Of a DNA stretch of 64,000 nucleotides, positions 7,460 through 15,965 are shown one piece after another. The stretch lies in NCBI RefSeq assembly GCF_039503195.1, contig NZ_JBCJKP010000001.1, forward strand, positions 2,356,001-2,420,000, written 5' to 3'. Origin of the DNA: Streptomyces mirabilis (GTDB lineage: Bacteria; Actinomycetota; Actinomycetes; Streptomycetales; Streptomycetaceae). How positions within the stretch are numbered: position 1 is the first letter of the stretch; each line of letters starts with the position of its first letter. Both the position numbers and the translations under genes were made by a program. The notes under the pieces were generated by a model that worked only from the letters and a program-made list of their open reading frames with translations, did not search any database and had not been told where the DNA came from.

Positions 7460-7505
7460 AGCGGCGGGTGTCTGACCTCGGGGGACGAGTGCTGCACCCG
7501 CCGCT
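7460..7505. repeat. 11-bp inverted repeat upstream of small membrane protein gene
   Basis: agcggcgggtg (7460-7470) and its exact reverse complement (7495-7505) are separated by 24 bp, 37 bp before the ATG at 7423. This could be a regulator site or a leader hairpin; no family match is recognised. Confidence 0.4.
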
Positions 7506-7622
7506 TGACCTCAAATCTATGGGTGCGGGGGCGATCGGTCGTCATGCCCTCGTACCGATTGCCGGGCCTCCCGGAGGATGAGCGATGACCTGCGGTGTAC
7601 TCCCCTGGGTGGAGATGAGGAC

Positions 7623-7898
7623 CTAGGTCTCAGGGTCTTCCCGGAGGGGGCGTCCGGTGTGCCCGGACTGTTCCGAGCTGTCCTCCCTCGGCACCGGCTG
7701 CTCGACCAGCGCCAGCACCCGGGTCGCCATGAAGCGGGCGGTGCGCACCACTGATCCGCTTCGGGTGACTTCGCTCACTTCCACCACCCCCCGGCGCACC
7801 GCGGTCTCCACTCTGCGACCCGCCCTGCTCGCCACCACCTCGTACGTACGCGTCGTGTCCCCGGCGTCCACCACTATCTCCACGCGATCACCCTTCAC
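7623..7898 (-). CDS. small conserved protein of unknown function (91 aa)
   Basis: Starts VKGDRVEIVVDAGDTTRTYEV. It is rich in alternating Val/Thr/Arg, suggesting a small all-beta fold, and ends acidic and polar (EDSSEQSGHTGRPLREDPET). No domain is recognised. The GTG at 7898 is chosen because AAGGGGGA precedes it at the right spacing; the frame extends upstream to 7994 but without a ribosome site. It lies divergent from the Ser/Thr kinase, separated by about 200 bp that must hold both promoters. Confidence 0.65.
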   Translation of the reverse strand: MKGDRVEIVVDAGDTTRTYEVVASRAGRRVETAVRRGVVEVSEVTRSGSVVRTARFMATRVLALVEQPVPREDSSEQSGHTGRPLREDPET

Positions 7899-8100
7899 AG
7901 GTTCAATCCCCCTTCCGCGACGGACGGTTGGGATCACGGGCAGCTCAAAGCAGCCGTGTTCTCGCAGTCCCTGACCGTCTTTCAAGTTTCCCACCCGGCA
8001 CTGACAATCGATCGGGCCGTGAGGGCGCGGCCTCTGCGCGCACCCGGCCGCGGAAACGTAAGCTGTGGCTCGTCAAACGGACCGGGCAGCGGGGATGGAC

Positions 8101-9447
8101 ATGGCGATGATGCGCCTGAGGCGCGAGGACCCGCGTGTCGTCGGCTCGTTCAGGCTTCACAGACGGCTCGGCGCGGGTGGAATGGGCGTGGTCTACCTGG
8201 GTTCCGACCGCCGTGGCCAGCGGGTCGCGCTGAAGGTGATCCGACCGGATCTGGCGGAGGATCAGGAGTTCCGGTCGCGGTTCGCCCGCGAGGTCTCGGC
8301 GGCCCGGCGGATCAGGGGCGGCTGCACGGCGCGGCTCGTGGCCGCCGATCTCGAGGCGGACCGGCCGTGGTTCGCCACGCAGTACGTGCCGGGGCCCTCG
8401 CTGCACGACAAGGTCGCCGAGGAGGGCCCGATGTCGGCCGCCGACGTGGCCGCCGTCGGGGCCGCGCTCTCCGAGGGGCTCGTCGCCGTGCACGAGGCCG
8501 GTGTCGTGCACCGGGACCTCAAGCCGTCCAACATCCTGCTGTCCCCGAAGGGGCCGCGGATCATCGACTTCGGCATCGCCTGGGCGACGGGGGCGAGCAC
8601 CCTGACACACGTCGGTACGGCGGTCGGCTCGCCCGGGTTCCTCGCGCCCGAGCAGGTGCGCGGCGCCGCCGTCACCCCGGCCACCGACGTGTTCGCGCTC
8701 GGCGCCACGCTGGCGTACGCGTCGACCAACGACTCGCCCTTCGGACACGGCAGTTCCGAGGTGATGCTGTACCGAGTGGTGCACGAGGAACCGCAGCTGC
8801 ACGGGGTTCCGGACGCGTTGGCTCCGCTCGTCCGCGCATGTCTGGCCAAGGACCCCGAGGAGCGTCCCAGCACGCTCCAACTCTCCTTGCGGCTCAAGGA
8901 GATCGCGGCCCGCGAGGCGCAGGGCATGGCGGACGTCCGCCCGCCCGCGCAGCGCAATGATCCCGACCGGCCGACGGGGCGCCTCGCCGAGCAGTACGCC
9001 GAGCAGCCCACCCAGCGCCGCCCGCAGGGCACACCGCCGCCGCGCACGGGCGGCACCAACGGGGGCTCACGGCCGCCGCAGTCGGGCGCGCGACCCGCGC
9101 CCGCCCGGGGTGGCGGACGCTCCGGCAGCAGGCCCGTGCCCCGCAGCGGCGCCGGGCGTCCCGCGCCCCGGACCACGGGGACCGGACGGCGGCCGGCCAA
9201 TCCGCGACTGCTGCGTCAGCGGCTCTTCGTGTTCGTCGTGGTGACGCTGCTCGTCGCGCTGGGCATCGCCGCGGCGCAGGGCTGCCAGGGGCCGGCCCGC
9301 GGGCTGGACGACGGGGGTACGCGCAAGGACGTACGCCAGGGGCAGTCGTCGTACGCGCCACCGTCCGGCGATCTGATGGCCGCGCAGTACCGGAGCCGAC
9401 CGGACAGGCCCTGGGGCCGGGTCCAGGTCGCTGCGGAGCCGGTCTAG
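8101..9447 (+). CDS. membrane Ser/Thr protein kinase (PknB type)
   Basis: 448 residues. A Hanks-type kinase domain covers about residues 14-275: glycine loop GAGGMG, ATP lysine K45 (VALKVI), catalytic loop HRDLKPSN (D139, N144), DFG 156-158, and GSPGFLAPEQ. A Pro/Arg/Gly-rich linker of about 110 residues leads to one transmembrane helix (LFVFVVVTLLVALGIAAA) and a short outside tail without PASTA repeats. So it is an integral membrane signalling kinase with little sensor domain. Start at 8101 is set by GGGGA five bases upstream; in-frame starts at 8065 and 8095 are possible. Confidence 0.92.
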   Translation: MAMMRLRREDPRVVGSFRLHRRLGAGGMGVVYLGSDRRGQRVALKVIRPDLAEDQEFRSRFAREVSAARRIRGGCTARLVAADLEADRPWFATQYVPGPSLHDKVAEEGPMSAADVAAVGAALSEGLVAVHEAGVVHRDLKPSNILLSPKGPRIIDFGIAWATGASTLTHVGTAVGSPGFLAPEQVRGAAVTPATDVFALGATLAYASTNDSPFGHGSSEVMLYRVVHEEPQLHGVPDALAPLVRACLAKDPEERPSTLQLSLRLKEIAAREAQGMADVRPPAQRNDPDRPTGRLAEQYAEQPTQRRPQGTPPPRTGGTNGGSRPPQSGARPAPARGGGRSGSRPVPRSGAGRPAPRTTGTGRRPANPRLLRQRLFVFVVVTLLVALGIAAAQGCQGPARGLDDGGTRKDVRQGQSSYAPPSGDLMAAQYRSRPDRPWGRVQVAAEPV

Positions 9448-10262
9448 AGCTGGGGGCGGCCCGTCGCGACCGCGTAGAAGGCGACCGCTGCCGCCGCGCC
9501 GACGTTGAGCGAGTCGACGCCGTGGGCCATCGGGATGCGGACCCATTCGTCCGCCGCCATCAGGGCCTTCGTGGACAGGCCGTCGCCCTCCGCGCCCAGC
9601 ATCAGCGCGACCCGGTCCATCCGGTGCGGGGCCGCCTCGTCCAGGGACCTCGCCTTCTCGTCCGGGGTGAGGGCGAGCAGGTTGAAGCCGGCGTCACGGA
9701 CCGTCTCCAGGCCCTTGGGCCAGGTCTCGAGACGGGCGTACGGAACCGAGAAGACCGCGCCCATCGAGACCTTCACGGAGCGGCGGTACAGCGGGTCCGC
9801 GCAGTCCGGGGAGAGCAGCACCGCGTCCATGCCGAGGGCCGCGGCGGAGCGGAAGATCGCGCCGATGTTGGTGTGGTCGTTGACCGCCTCCATGACGACC
9901 ACCCGGCGCGCGGACCGCAGGAGTTCCTCGGCCGTCGGCAGCGGCTTGCGCTGCATGGACGCGAGCGCGCCGCGGTGCACGTGATAGCCGGTCACCTGCT
10001 CGGCGAGCTCCGGGCTGACCGCGTAGACCGGGGCCGGGAGTTCGTCGATGACATCGCGCATGACGTCGACCCACTTGGCGGACAGGAGCATCGAGCGCAT
10101 CTCGTACCCGGCGTCCTTGGCGCGTCTGATGACCTTCTCGCCCTCGGCGATGAACAGGCCCTCGACGGGTTCGCGCTTGCGGCGCAGCTCCACGTCGGTC
10201 AGGCCCGTGTAGTCACGCAGACGCGGGTCGTCGGGGTTCTCAACGGTGATGAGATCGGCCAC
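9444..10262 (-). CDS. SpoU/TrmH-family RNA 2'-O-methyltransferase
   Basis: 272 residues. The N-terminal substrate-binding domain (IAEGEKVIRRA) is followed by the knotted SPOUT domain with all three family motifs: NDHTNIGAIFRSAAALG, MLGAEGDGLS, and IPMAHGVDSLNVGAAAAV. This class methylates 2'-OH of rRNA or tRNA nucleosides using SAM; the exact target is not given by the sequence. Its stop overlaps the convergent kinase stop by four bases, so the two transcripts overlap. Confidence 0.92.
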   Translation of the reverse strand: MADLITVENPDDPRLRDYTGLTDVELRRKREPVEGLFIAEGEKVIRRAKDAGYEMRSMLLSAKWVDVMRDVIDELPAPVYAVSPELAEQVTGYHVHRGALASMQRKPLPTAEELLRSARRVVVMEAVNDHTNIGAIFRSAAALGMDAVLLSPDCADPLYRRSVKVSMGAVFSVPYARLETWPKGLETVRDAGFNLLALTPDEKARSLDEAAPHRMDRVALMLGAEGDGLSTKALMAADEWVRIPMAHGVDSLNVGAAAAVAFYAVATGRPQL

Positions 10263-10326
10263 AGGGTGATACTGCCTTGTCCTGGGTGCGGTGCCAACGG
10301 CTGGGCACGGGTTGGGTTACCGGTGG

Positions 10327-11571
10327 TTACTCGGAAGCGTTCAGCGGGCTGTGCACACCCACGTTCACGACCTCGCCGATGACGATCACCGCCGGGGGCC
10401 TCACGTCCTCGGCGCGTACGGTCTCGGCGACCGTGGCCAGGGTCGCGTCGACGCGGCGCTGGGCGGCGGTCGTGCCCTCCTGGACCAGGGCGACCGGGGT
10501 GTCGGCCGGCCTGCCGTGCGCGATCAGGGTCTCCGCGATCCTGCCGATCTTGTCGACGCCCATGAGGACGACGAGCGTGCCGCGCAGCCGGGCGAGGGCC
10601 GCCCAGTCCACGAGGGATCGCTCGTCGTCAGGGGCCACATGACCACTGACCACGGTGAACTCATGTGCGACGCCTCGGTGGGTGACCGGGATGCCGGCAG
10701 CACCCGGCACCGAGATCGAACTGGAGATGCCGGGAACGACCGTGCAGGCGATGCCCGCCTCGGCGAGCGCCTGGGCCTCCTCCATGCCGCGGCCGAAGAC
10801 GAACGGGTCGCCGCCCTTGAGTCGGACGACCGACTTGCCCTGCTTCGCGTGCTCGATGAGCGCGTTGTTGATGGCCTCCTGCGCCATGTACCGGCCGTAG
10901 GGGATCTTCGCCGCGTCGATCACCTCGACGTGCGGCGGGAGTTCGGCGAGCAGGTCGCGCGGGCCCAGGCGGTCGGCGATCACCACGTCGGCCTCGGCGA
11001 GCAGTCGCCGACCGCGGACCGTGATCAGGTCGGGGTCGCCGGGGCCGCCGCCGACCAGGGCGACACCCGGGGTGCGGGTGCGGTGGTGGGGCGCCACGAG
11101 GGTCCCGTCGCGCAGCCCCTCGACCACCGCGTCGCGGATCGCGGCGGTGTGGCGGGGGTCGCGGCCCTTGGCGTTCGTGGTGAGGACGGCGACCGTGACG
11201 CCCTCGCTGTGACCGGTGGCCGGGGTCCAGGCGGTCGCCGCGTCGGCGTCGTCGGAGCGGACGCACCAGACGCGGTGGCGTTCCGCCTCGGCGGAGGCGT
11301 CCGTGTTCGCCTGCCGGTCGCTGGTCGCGATCAGCGCGTACCAGGCGTCGGCGAGGTCGCCGTCCTCGTACGGGCGCTTCGTCCAGGTGATCTCGCCCGC
11401 GTCCGCCATCGCCTCGACGGAAGGGGTGGCCGCGGGTGACACGAGGTGGATGTCCGCGCCCGCGGCGATGAGCGCCGGGAGGCGGCGCTGAGCGACCTGG
11501 CCGCCGCCGAGGACGACTACGCGGCGACCGGTGAGGCGGAGGCCTACGGGGTAGGCGGGGTTTTCTGCCAT
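10327..11571 (-). CDS. siroheme-synthase-like fusion: precorrin-2 dehydrogenase + uroporphyrinogen-III C-methyltransferase
   Basis: 414 residues. The N-terminal ~155 residues are a SirC/Met8-type dehydrogenase with NAD-binding VVVLGGGQVAQRRLP. The C-terminal ~250 residues are a SUMT methylase: VALVGGGPGDPDLIT, the signature VVRLKGGDPFVFGRG, and PGISSSISVPG. Together they make precorrin-2 from uroporphyrinogen III and oxidise it to sirohydrochlorin, feeding siroheme and cobalamin. Start is the ATG at 11571 (MAENPAYPVG). It sits beside the cobT fusion and cobL, which argues for a cobalamin role. Often named cobA or cysG. Confidence 0.92.
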   Translation of the reverse strand: MAENPAYPVGLRLTGRRVVVLGGGQVAQRRLPALIAAGADIHLVSPAATPSVEAMADAGEITWTKRPYEDGDLADAWYALIATSDRQANTDASAEAERHRVWCVRSDDADAATAWTPATGHSEGVTVAVLTTNAKGRDPRHTAAIRDAVVEGLRDGTLVAPHHRTRTPGVALVGGGPGDPDLITVRGRRLLAEADVVIADRLGPRDLLAELPPHVEVIDAAKIPYGRYMAQEAINNALIEHAKQGKSVVRLKGGDPFVFGRGMEEAQALAEAGIACTVVPGISSSISVPGAAGIPVTHRGVAHEFTVVSGHVAPDDERSLVDWAALARLRGTLVVLMGVDKIGRIAETLIAHGRPADTPVALVQEGTTAAQRRVDATLATVAETVRAEDVRPPAVIVIGEVVNVGVHSPLNASE

Positions 11572-11710
11572 GGCGGTGCGGCTCCTCGTACGGGGCCGCT
11601 GCGCTCGGCTGGAGCGGCCTTGACGTGCTGTTTTGAGTGCGGGTCCACGATACGGCGGGGGCGGGAGGGGCTCCTTCCCCAAGCCCGCCCCGTCCCGGCA
11701 GTGACACTGT

Positions 11711-11740
11711 GCGGCTCCGCCGCGTGGGGGCTGCGCCCCC
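11711..11740 (-). terminator. paired GC hairpins after the BluB-CobT gene
   Basis: Two small perfect hairpins, gcggc-tcc-gccgc (11711-11723) and ggggg-ctgcg-ccccc (11726-11740), lie 30-60 bp downstream of the BluB-CobT stop. A terminator or processing site is plausible; there is no T run. Confidence 0.45.
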
Positions 11741-11771
11741 GACCCCCCGCTCGAGCGGGTGCGCCGTCGGT

Positions 11772-14700
11772 CTACTTCTCGGTGACCCCTGCGGAGTCGA
11801 ACGTCGCCACCTCGTGCATCGCCCGCGCCGCGCTCTGGACCACCGGCAGCGCCAGCAGGGCGCCCGTGCCCTCGCCGAGGCGCAGGTCCAGGTCGACCAG
11901 GGGGCGCAGGCCCAGCTTGTTCAGGGCCGCGACGTGGCCGGGCTCGGCGCTGCGGTGACCGGCGATGCACGCCGCGAGGACCTCGGGGGCGATGGCGCGG
12001 GCCACGAGGGCGGCGGCGCCGGCGCTGACGCCGTCCAGGATCACCGGCGTACGCAGGGAGGCGCCACCGAGGAGCAGGCCGACCATGGCGGCGTGTTCGA
12101 GGCCGCCGATCGCGGCGAGGACGCCGATGGGGTCGGCCGGGTCCGGCTGGTGGAGTTCGATGGCACGGCGCACGACCTCGGTCTTGCGGGCGAGGGTCTC
12201 GTCGTTGATGCCGGTGCCGCGGCCCGTCACCTCGGACGGGTCGGTGTCCGTGAAGACGGAGATCAGGGCCGCCGACGCCGTGGTGTTGGCGATCCCCATC
12301 TCGCCGGTCAGCAGGGCCTTGTTGCCTGCCGCGACGAGGTCGCGGGCCGTCTCGATGCCCACCTCGATGGCGGCCGTGACCTCTTCGCGGGTCATCGCGG
12401 GGCCGGTCGTCATGTCGGCGGTGCCCGCGCGGACCTTGCGCGGGAGGAGACCCGGGGTCGCGGGGAGGTCGGAGGCGACGCCCACGTCGATGACGCAGAC
12501 CTCGGCGCCCACCTGGTTGGCGAAGGCGTTGCAGACCGCGCCGCCGCCCAGGAAGTTGGCCACCATCTGTGCGGTGACCTCCTGCGGCCAGGGGGTGACG
12601 CCCTGGGCGTGCACGCCGTGGTCGCCCGCGAAGATCGCGACGGCGGCGGGCTCCGGGATCGGCGGCGGGCACATCCGGGACAGACCGGACAGCTGCGCGG
12701 AGATGATCTCCAGCATGCCGAGCGCGCCCGCGGGCTTGGTCATCCGCTTCTGGCGCTCCCACGCCTCGCCGAGCGCCTTGGCGTCCAGCGGGCGGATGTT
12801 GGAGACCGTCTCGGCGAGCAGGTCGTGCGGCTCCTCACCGGGCAGCGCGCGACGGCCGTACGTCTCCTCGTGCACGACCCAGGACAGCGGGCGGCGCTTG
12901 GACCAGCCGGCCTGCATCAGCTCGGGCTCCTCGGGGAACTCGTCGACGTAGCCGACGCAGAGGTACGCCACCACGTCCAGGTGCTCGGGCAGGCCGAGGG
13001 CACGGACCATCTCGCGCTCGTCGAAGAAGCTGACCCAGCCGACGCCGAGGCCCTCGGCGCGGGCCGCGAGCCACAGGTTCTGGACCGCGAGCGCGGAGGA
13101 GTACGGGGCCATCTGGGGCTGGGTGTGACGGCCCAGGGTGTGACGGCCGCCGCGGGTCGGGTCGGCGGTGACGACGATGTTCACCGGGGTGTCGAGGATG
13201 GCCTCGATCTTCAGTTCCTTGAACTGCTTCGCGCGCCCCTTGGGCAGCGACTTGGCGTACGCCTCGCGCTGACGGGCGGCCAGTTCGTGCATCGTGCGCC
13301 GGGTCTCGGCGGAGCGGATGACGACGAAGTCCCAGGGCTGGGAGTGGCCGACGGACGGCGCGGTGTGCGCGGCCTCGAGGACCCGCAGCAGCACGTCGTG
13401 CGGGATCGGGTCGCTGCGGAAGCCGTTGCGGATGTCGCGGCGTTCGCGCATCACGCGCAGCACGGCCTCGCGCTCGGCGTCGTCGTAGCCGGGGGCCGCG
13501 GGGCCGGTGGACTCTCGTACGTCTTCCACTGCGGCCGTGCTCTCTTCCTGGTCGGCGACCTGGGTGTCCAGGTCGTCCGCTTGCTGTGCGACTACTACGG
13601 GCTCCGGGTCCGCCTCGAACGGCTCCGGTACGGGGGGTGTCTCGGCCTCGGCCTCGCGGGGCGCGGGAACCTGGGCGACGGGCTCCGGCTCGATGACGGG
13701 CTCCGCCTCGGCGAGAGGGGCGAGGGGAGCCTCCCGGCTCTCCACCGCCACCGCTTCCGCCATCGCCGGGGGCTCTTCGACCGGAGGCTCTTCGACCGAG
13801 GGCCGCTCCTCCGTGGGCAGCGGCGGCACGGTCATGGCGTGCGGCGGGGTCGGGGCCAGGTGCGGGGTCGTCGGCACCGTGCCCTCGACGGGCACGAACT
13901 GGCCGAGGGGCTGGTCCGCGGCGGAGTCCAGGGGGGCGCCCTGGACTCCGGGTGCGCCTGCCGTGTCGCCGGGGCGGTGCTCGCCGTGCGACTGGTTCGT
14001 GGCCGCGTGCGGCGTCTGCGCGTGGGCGGCGACGCCGACCGGTACGCCGGCACCGGCCTCGGTGAACGCGGCGTGGGCCTCGGCGGCGGGCACGAACTGC
14101 GCGGCCTGGACCGGGAAGGCCTCGACGCCGGGGTGTGCCTGTCCGTACGAGTCGTGCGCGGCGTGCGCCACCTGCGCCTGGGCCTCGGCGGCGGCGTGGG
14201 CGGCGGACACCACGAGGGGCTCCGGGGCGAACTCCGGCTGCGGGGCCTCCGCGAGGGACGCGGGCTCCACGCCGGTGTCCGCCGACTGGACCTCGGGTTC
14301 CGGGGTGTGGACACCGGCTTCCGGGAACCGGGCGTCCCGGGCCGGGAACTGTGACGCCTGGTCCACCGCCTGGGCGACGGGCTCGGCGAGGTGGGTGGCC
14401 TGGTCCGCGAGTTGGGGGGCCTGTTCGGTGGCCTGCGGCTCGGCCGCGGGCGTCGACTGAGGGTCCTGCGCGGGCTGGAGCACCTGCTCGGTCGCCAACG
14501 GCTCCCCCGCCTCGGAAACCTGTGCCGGGGTGTCGGCCAGGTGCCCGGCGGTGTCGTCCGCGGTCGGGGCCAGGTGCGGGAGGTCCTGGGCGACCGGGAA
14601 GGGTGTCGAAGCGGCGGGGGCCGCCGGGACCTCGGGGGCCGGGAAGCCGTCCGTCGCGGGCGCGGTCTCAGGGGCCGCCGCCACCTCGAAGCTCTGCTCG

Positions 14701-15620
14701 GCCTCAGGGCCGGGCGCCACCTCGAAGCTCTGCTCGGCTTCAAGGCCCGGCCCGGTCCCGGGGCTCGGTGCGACCTCCACCGCGTGCTCGACGAAGTGAC
14801 CCTCCGACCCCTCGGGCATGTGGGCGGCCTGCGGAGCCTGGGGCGCCTGCGCGAACCCCTGAGCCTCGGCCCCCTCGACCGCCTCCGCGGCCTGAGGAAC
14901 CGGGGCGAATTCCGCGGGCTCGGCGACCTCCGCCTCCGGCGCCGTCGGCTCCTCGGCGACCTCCGCCTCCGGCGCCGTCGGCTCCTCGGCGACCGCTCCG
15001 GCCTCGGGGCCCTGGACGGCCGACGGGACGACCGTTTCTGCGGCCGCCTCCTCGGGACCCACCGGCGGCGCTCCCCACGGCACCGCGCCCTGCGGCGGGA
15101 TCTCGGAGAGCTGCGACACGTCGAGGTACTCGGGACCGGTCGTCGGGGGACCCGCGTGCCGTACCGGAGTTGGGGGAGTCACGGGGTTCATCGGGGTGAC
15201 CATGGGCGCGGCGGCGGGGCCGCGGTCGGCGAGCGAGCGCACCGGGCTCGCGGAGCCGTCCGGAGTCGGCGGCCCGAGGTGCAGCGGACGGCGCGGCGCC
15301 GTCGGCTGCGGGGCGGGCGCGGGGCCGGGTACGCGGACGCCACTGAGGTCGAGTGAACCGCTGTCCCGGCCGTCCGTCTCGTGCGGACCCGGCTCATGGA
15401 CGAGAGGCTGCTCCTCGACGAGGGGCTGTGGGGGCGGCGGGGCCACCTCGTTGCCCCACGCTCCCTGTGCGCCCGGCATGAGAAGCAGGTCGTCGTCCTC
15501 GGCGGGGTTCTCGGAGGGGTCGAGGAAGGTGTACGTGCCCAGGGCGGGGACGCCCGGCTGCTCCACCATGCCTGCGTTCTCCGGCAGTCCCTCGCCCGGG
15601 ACCTGGCCGGTGTCGGTCAT
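11772..15620 (-). CDS. cobT: giant BluB-CobT fusion with low-complexity N-terminus
   Basis: 1282 residues. About residues 1-705 are Pro/Ala/Glu-rich and repetitive (two exact EEPTAPEAEVA units, two EAEQSFEVA units) with no predicted fold. Residues ~710-925 are a nitroreductase-like BluB domain (RRDIRNGF, APSVGHSQPWDF). Residues ~935-1282 are CobT: FAGDHGVHAQG, GEMGIANTTASA, GRGTGINDETLARK, LRLGEGTGA. BluB breaks reduced FMN to dimethylbenzimidazole, and CobT transfers ribose phosphate to it, so one chain makes and activates the lower ligand of cobalamin. Start at 15620 follows GAGGGG. The purpose of the long disordered arm is unknown. Confidence 0.9.
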   Translation of the reverse strand: MTDTGQVPGEGLPENAGMVEQPGVPALGTYTFLDPSENPAEDDDLLLMPGAQGAWGNEVAPPPPQPLVEEQPLVHEPGPHETDGRDSGSLDLSGVRVPGPAPAPQPTAPRRPLHLGPPTPDGSASPVRSLADRGPAAAPMVTPMNPVTPPTPVRHAGPPTTGPEYLDVSQLSEIPPQGAVPWGAPPVGPEEAAAETVVPSAVQGPEAGAVAEEPTAPEAEVAEEPTAPEAEVAEPAEFAPVPQAAEAVEGAEAQGFAQAPQAPQAAHMPEGSEGHFVEHAVEVAPSPGTGPGLEAEQSFEVAPGPEAEQSFEVAAAPETAPATDGFPAPEVPAAPAASTPFPVAQDLPHLAPTADDTAGHLADTPAQVSEAGEPLATEQVLQPAQDPQSTPAAEPQATEQAPQLADQATHLAEPVAQAVDQASQFPARDARFPEAGVHTPEPEVQSADTGVEPASLAEAPQPEFAPEPLVVSAAHAAAEAQAQVAHAAHDSYGQAHPGVEAFPVQAAQFVPAAEAHAAFTEAGAGVPVGVAAHAQTPHAATNQSHGEHRPGDTAGAPGVQGAPLDSAADQPLGQFVPVEGTVPTTPHLAPTPPHAMTVPPLPTEERPSVEEPPVEEPPAMAEAVAVESREAPLAPLAEAEPVIEPEPVAQVPAPREAEAETPPVPEPFEADPEPVVVAQQADDLDTQVADQEESTAAVEDVRESTGPAAPGYDDAEREAVLRVMRERRDIRNGFRSDPIPHDVLLRVLEAAHTAPSVGHSQPWDFVVIRSAETRRTMHELAARQREAYAKSLPKGRAKQFKELKIEAILDTPVNIVVTADPTRGGRHTLGRHTQPQMAPYSSALAVQNLWLAARAEGLGVGWVSFFDEREMVRALGLPEHLDVVAYLCVGYVDEFPEEPELMQAGWSKRRPLSWVVHEETYGRRALPGEEPHDLLAETVSNIRPLDAKALGEAWERQKRMTKPAGALGMLEIISAQLSGLSRMCPPPIPEPAAVAIFAGDHGVHAQGVTPWPQEVTAQMVANFLGGGAVCNAFANQVGAEVCVIDVGVASDLPATPGLLPRKVRAGTADMTTGPAMTREEVTAAIEVGIETARDLVAAGNKALLTGEMGIANTTASAALISVFTDTDPSEVTGRGTGINDETLARKTEVVRRAIELHQPDPADPIGVLAAIGGLEHAAMVGLLLGGASLRTPVILDGVSAGAAALVARAIAPEVLAACIAGHRSAEPGHVAALNKLGLRPLVDLDLRLGEGTGALLALPVVQSAARAMHEVATFDSAGVTEK

Positions 15621-15965
15621 GCGTACCCCTCGCCCATCGGTTAGTGCTTCCAAGTCCTGCTCGCCCGGAACGGCGCACCGACCGCCCCGCAGTGAAGAAC
15701 GAGCGTGCGTGCCCAGCGGCACGAACGACCGGCCAACAAAGACGACAAAGCCATTAACGGGCATTGTCCCGGTCGTCCGACCCTCGCGACAGCTTGACCC
15801 GCGACGGCCCGCTGTGGACTGCGCCACGTTGCGCGTCCTCAGGTTCTGCCGTACCACACACGCCTCAAAACGGGCGCGTTTTCGGGACATTGGCCTACGA
15901 AAGGCCGATCGCCCTGGAGCGGTACAACGATCGGCCAGCCTACCGCGCGCAGTACGACAACAGGA
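15621..15965. other. intergenic region upstream of BluB-CobT
   Basis: 345 bp between cobL and the BluB-CobT start, both leftward. It must hold the BluB-CobT promoter and any cobL terminator. A 9-bp inverted repeat (ggccgatcg 15903-15911, cgatcggcc 15928-15936, 16-nt loop) lies just after the cobL stop. No cobalamin-riboswitch B12 box was found on either strand. Confidence 0.6.

Noticed and set aside
11637..14354. A 905-codon plus-strand open frame
   Set aside because: Exactly antisense to the BluB-CobT gene, whose domains are unmistakable; composition is the mirror of its codons.
15621..15965. Cobalamin riboswitch before BluB-CobT
   Set aside because: No B12-box-like sequence on either strand by eye.
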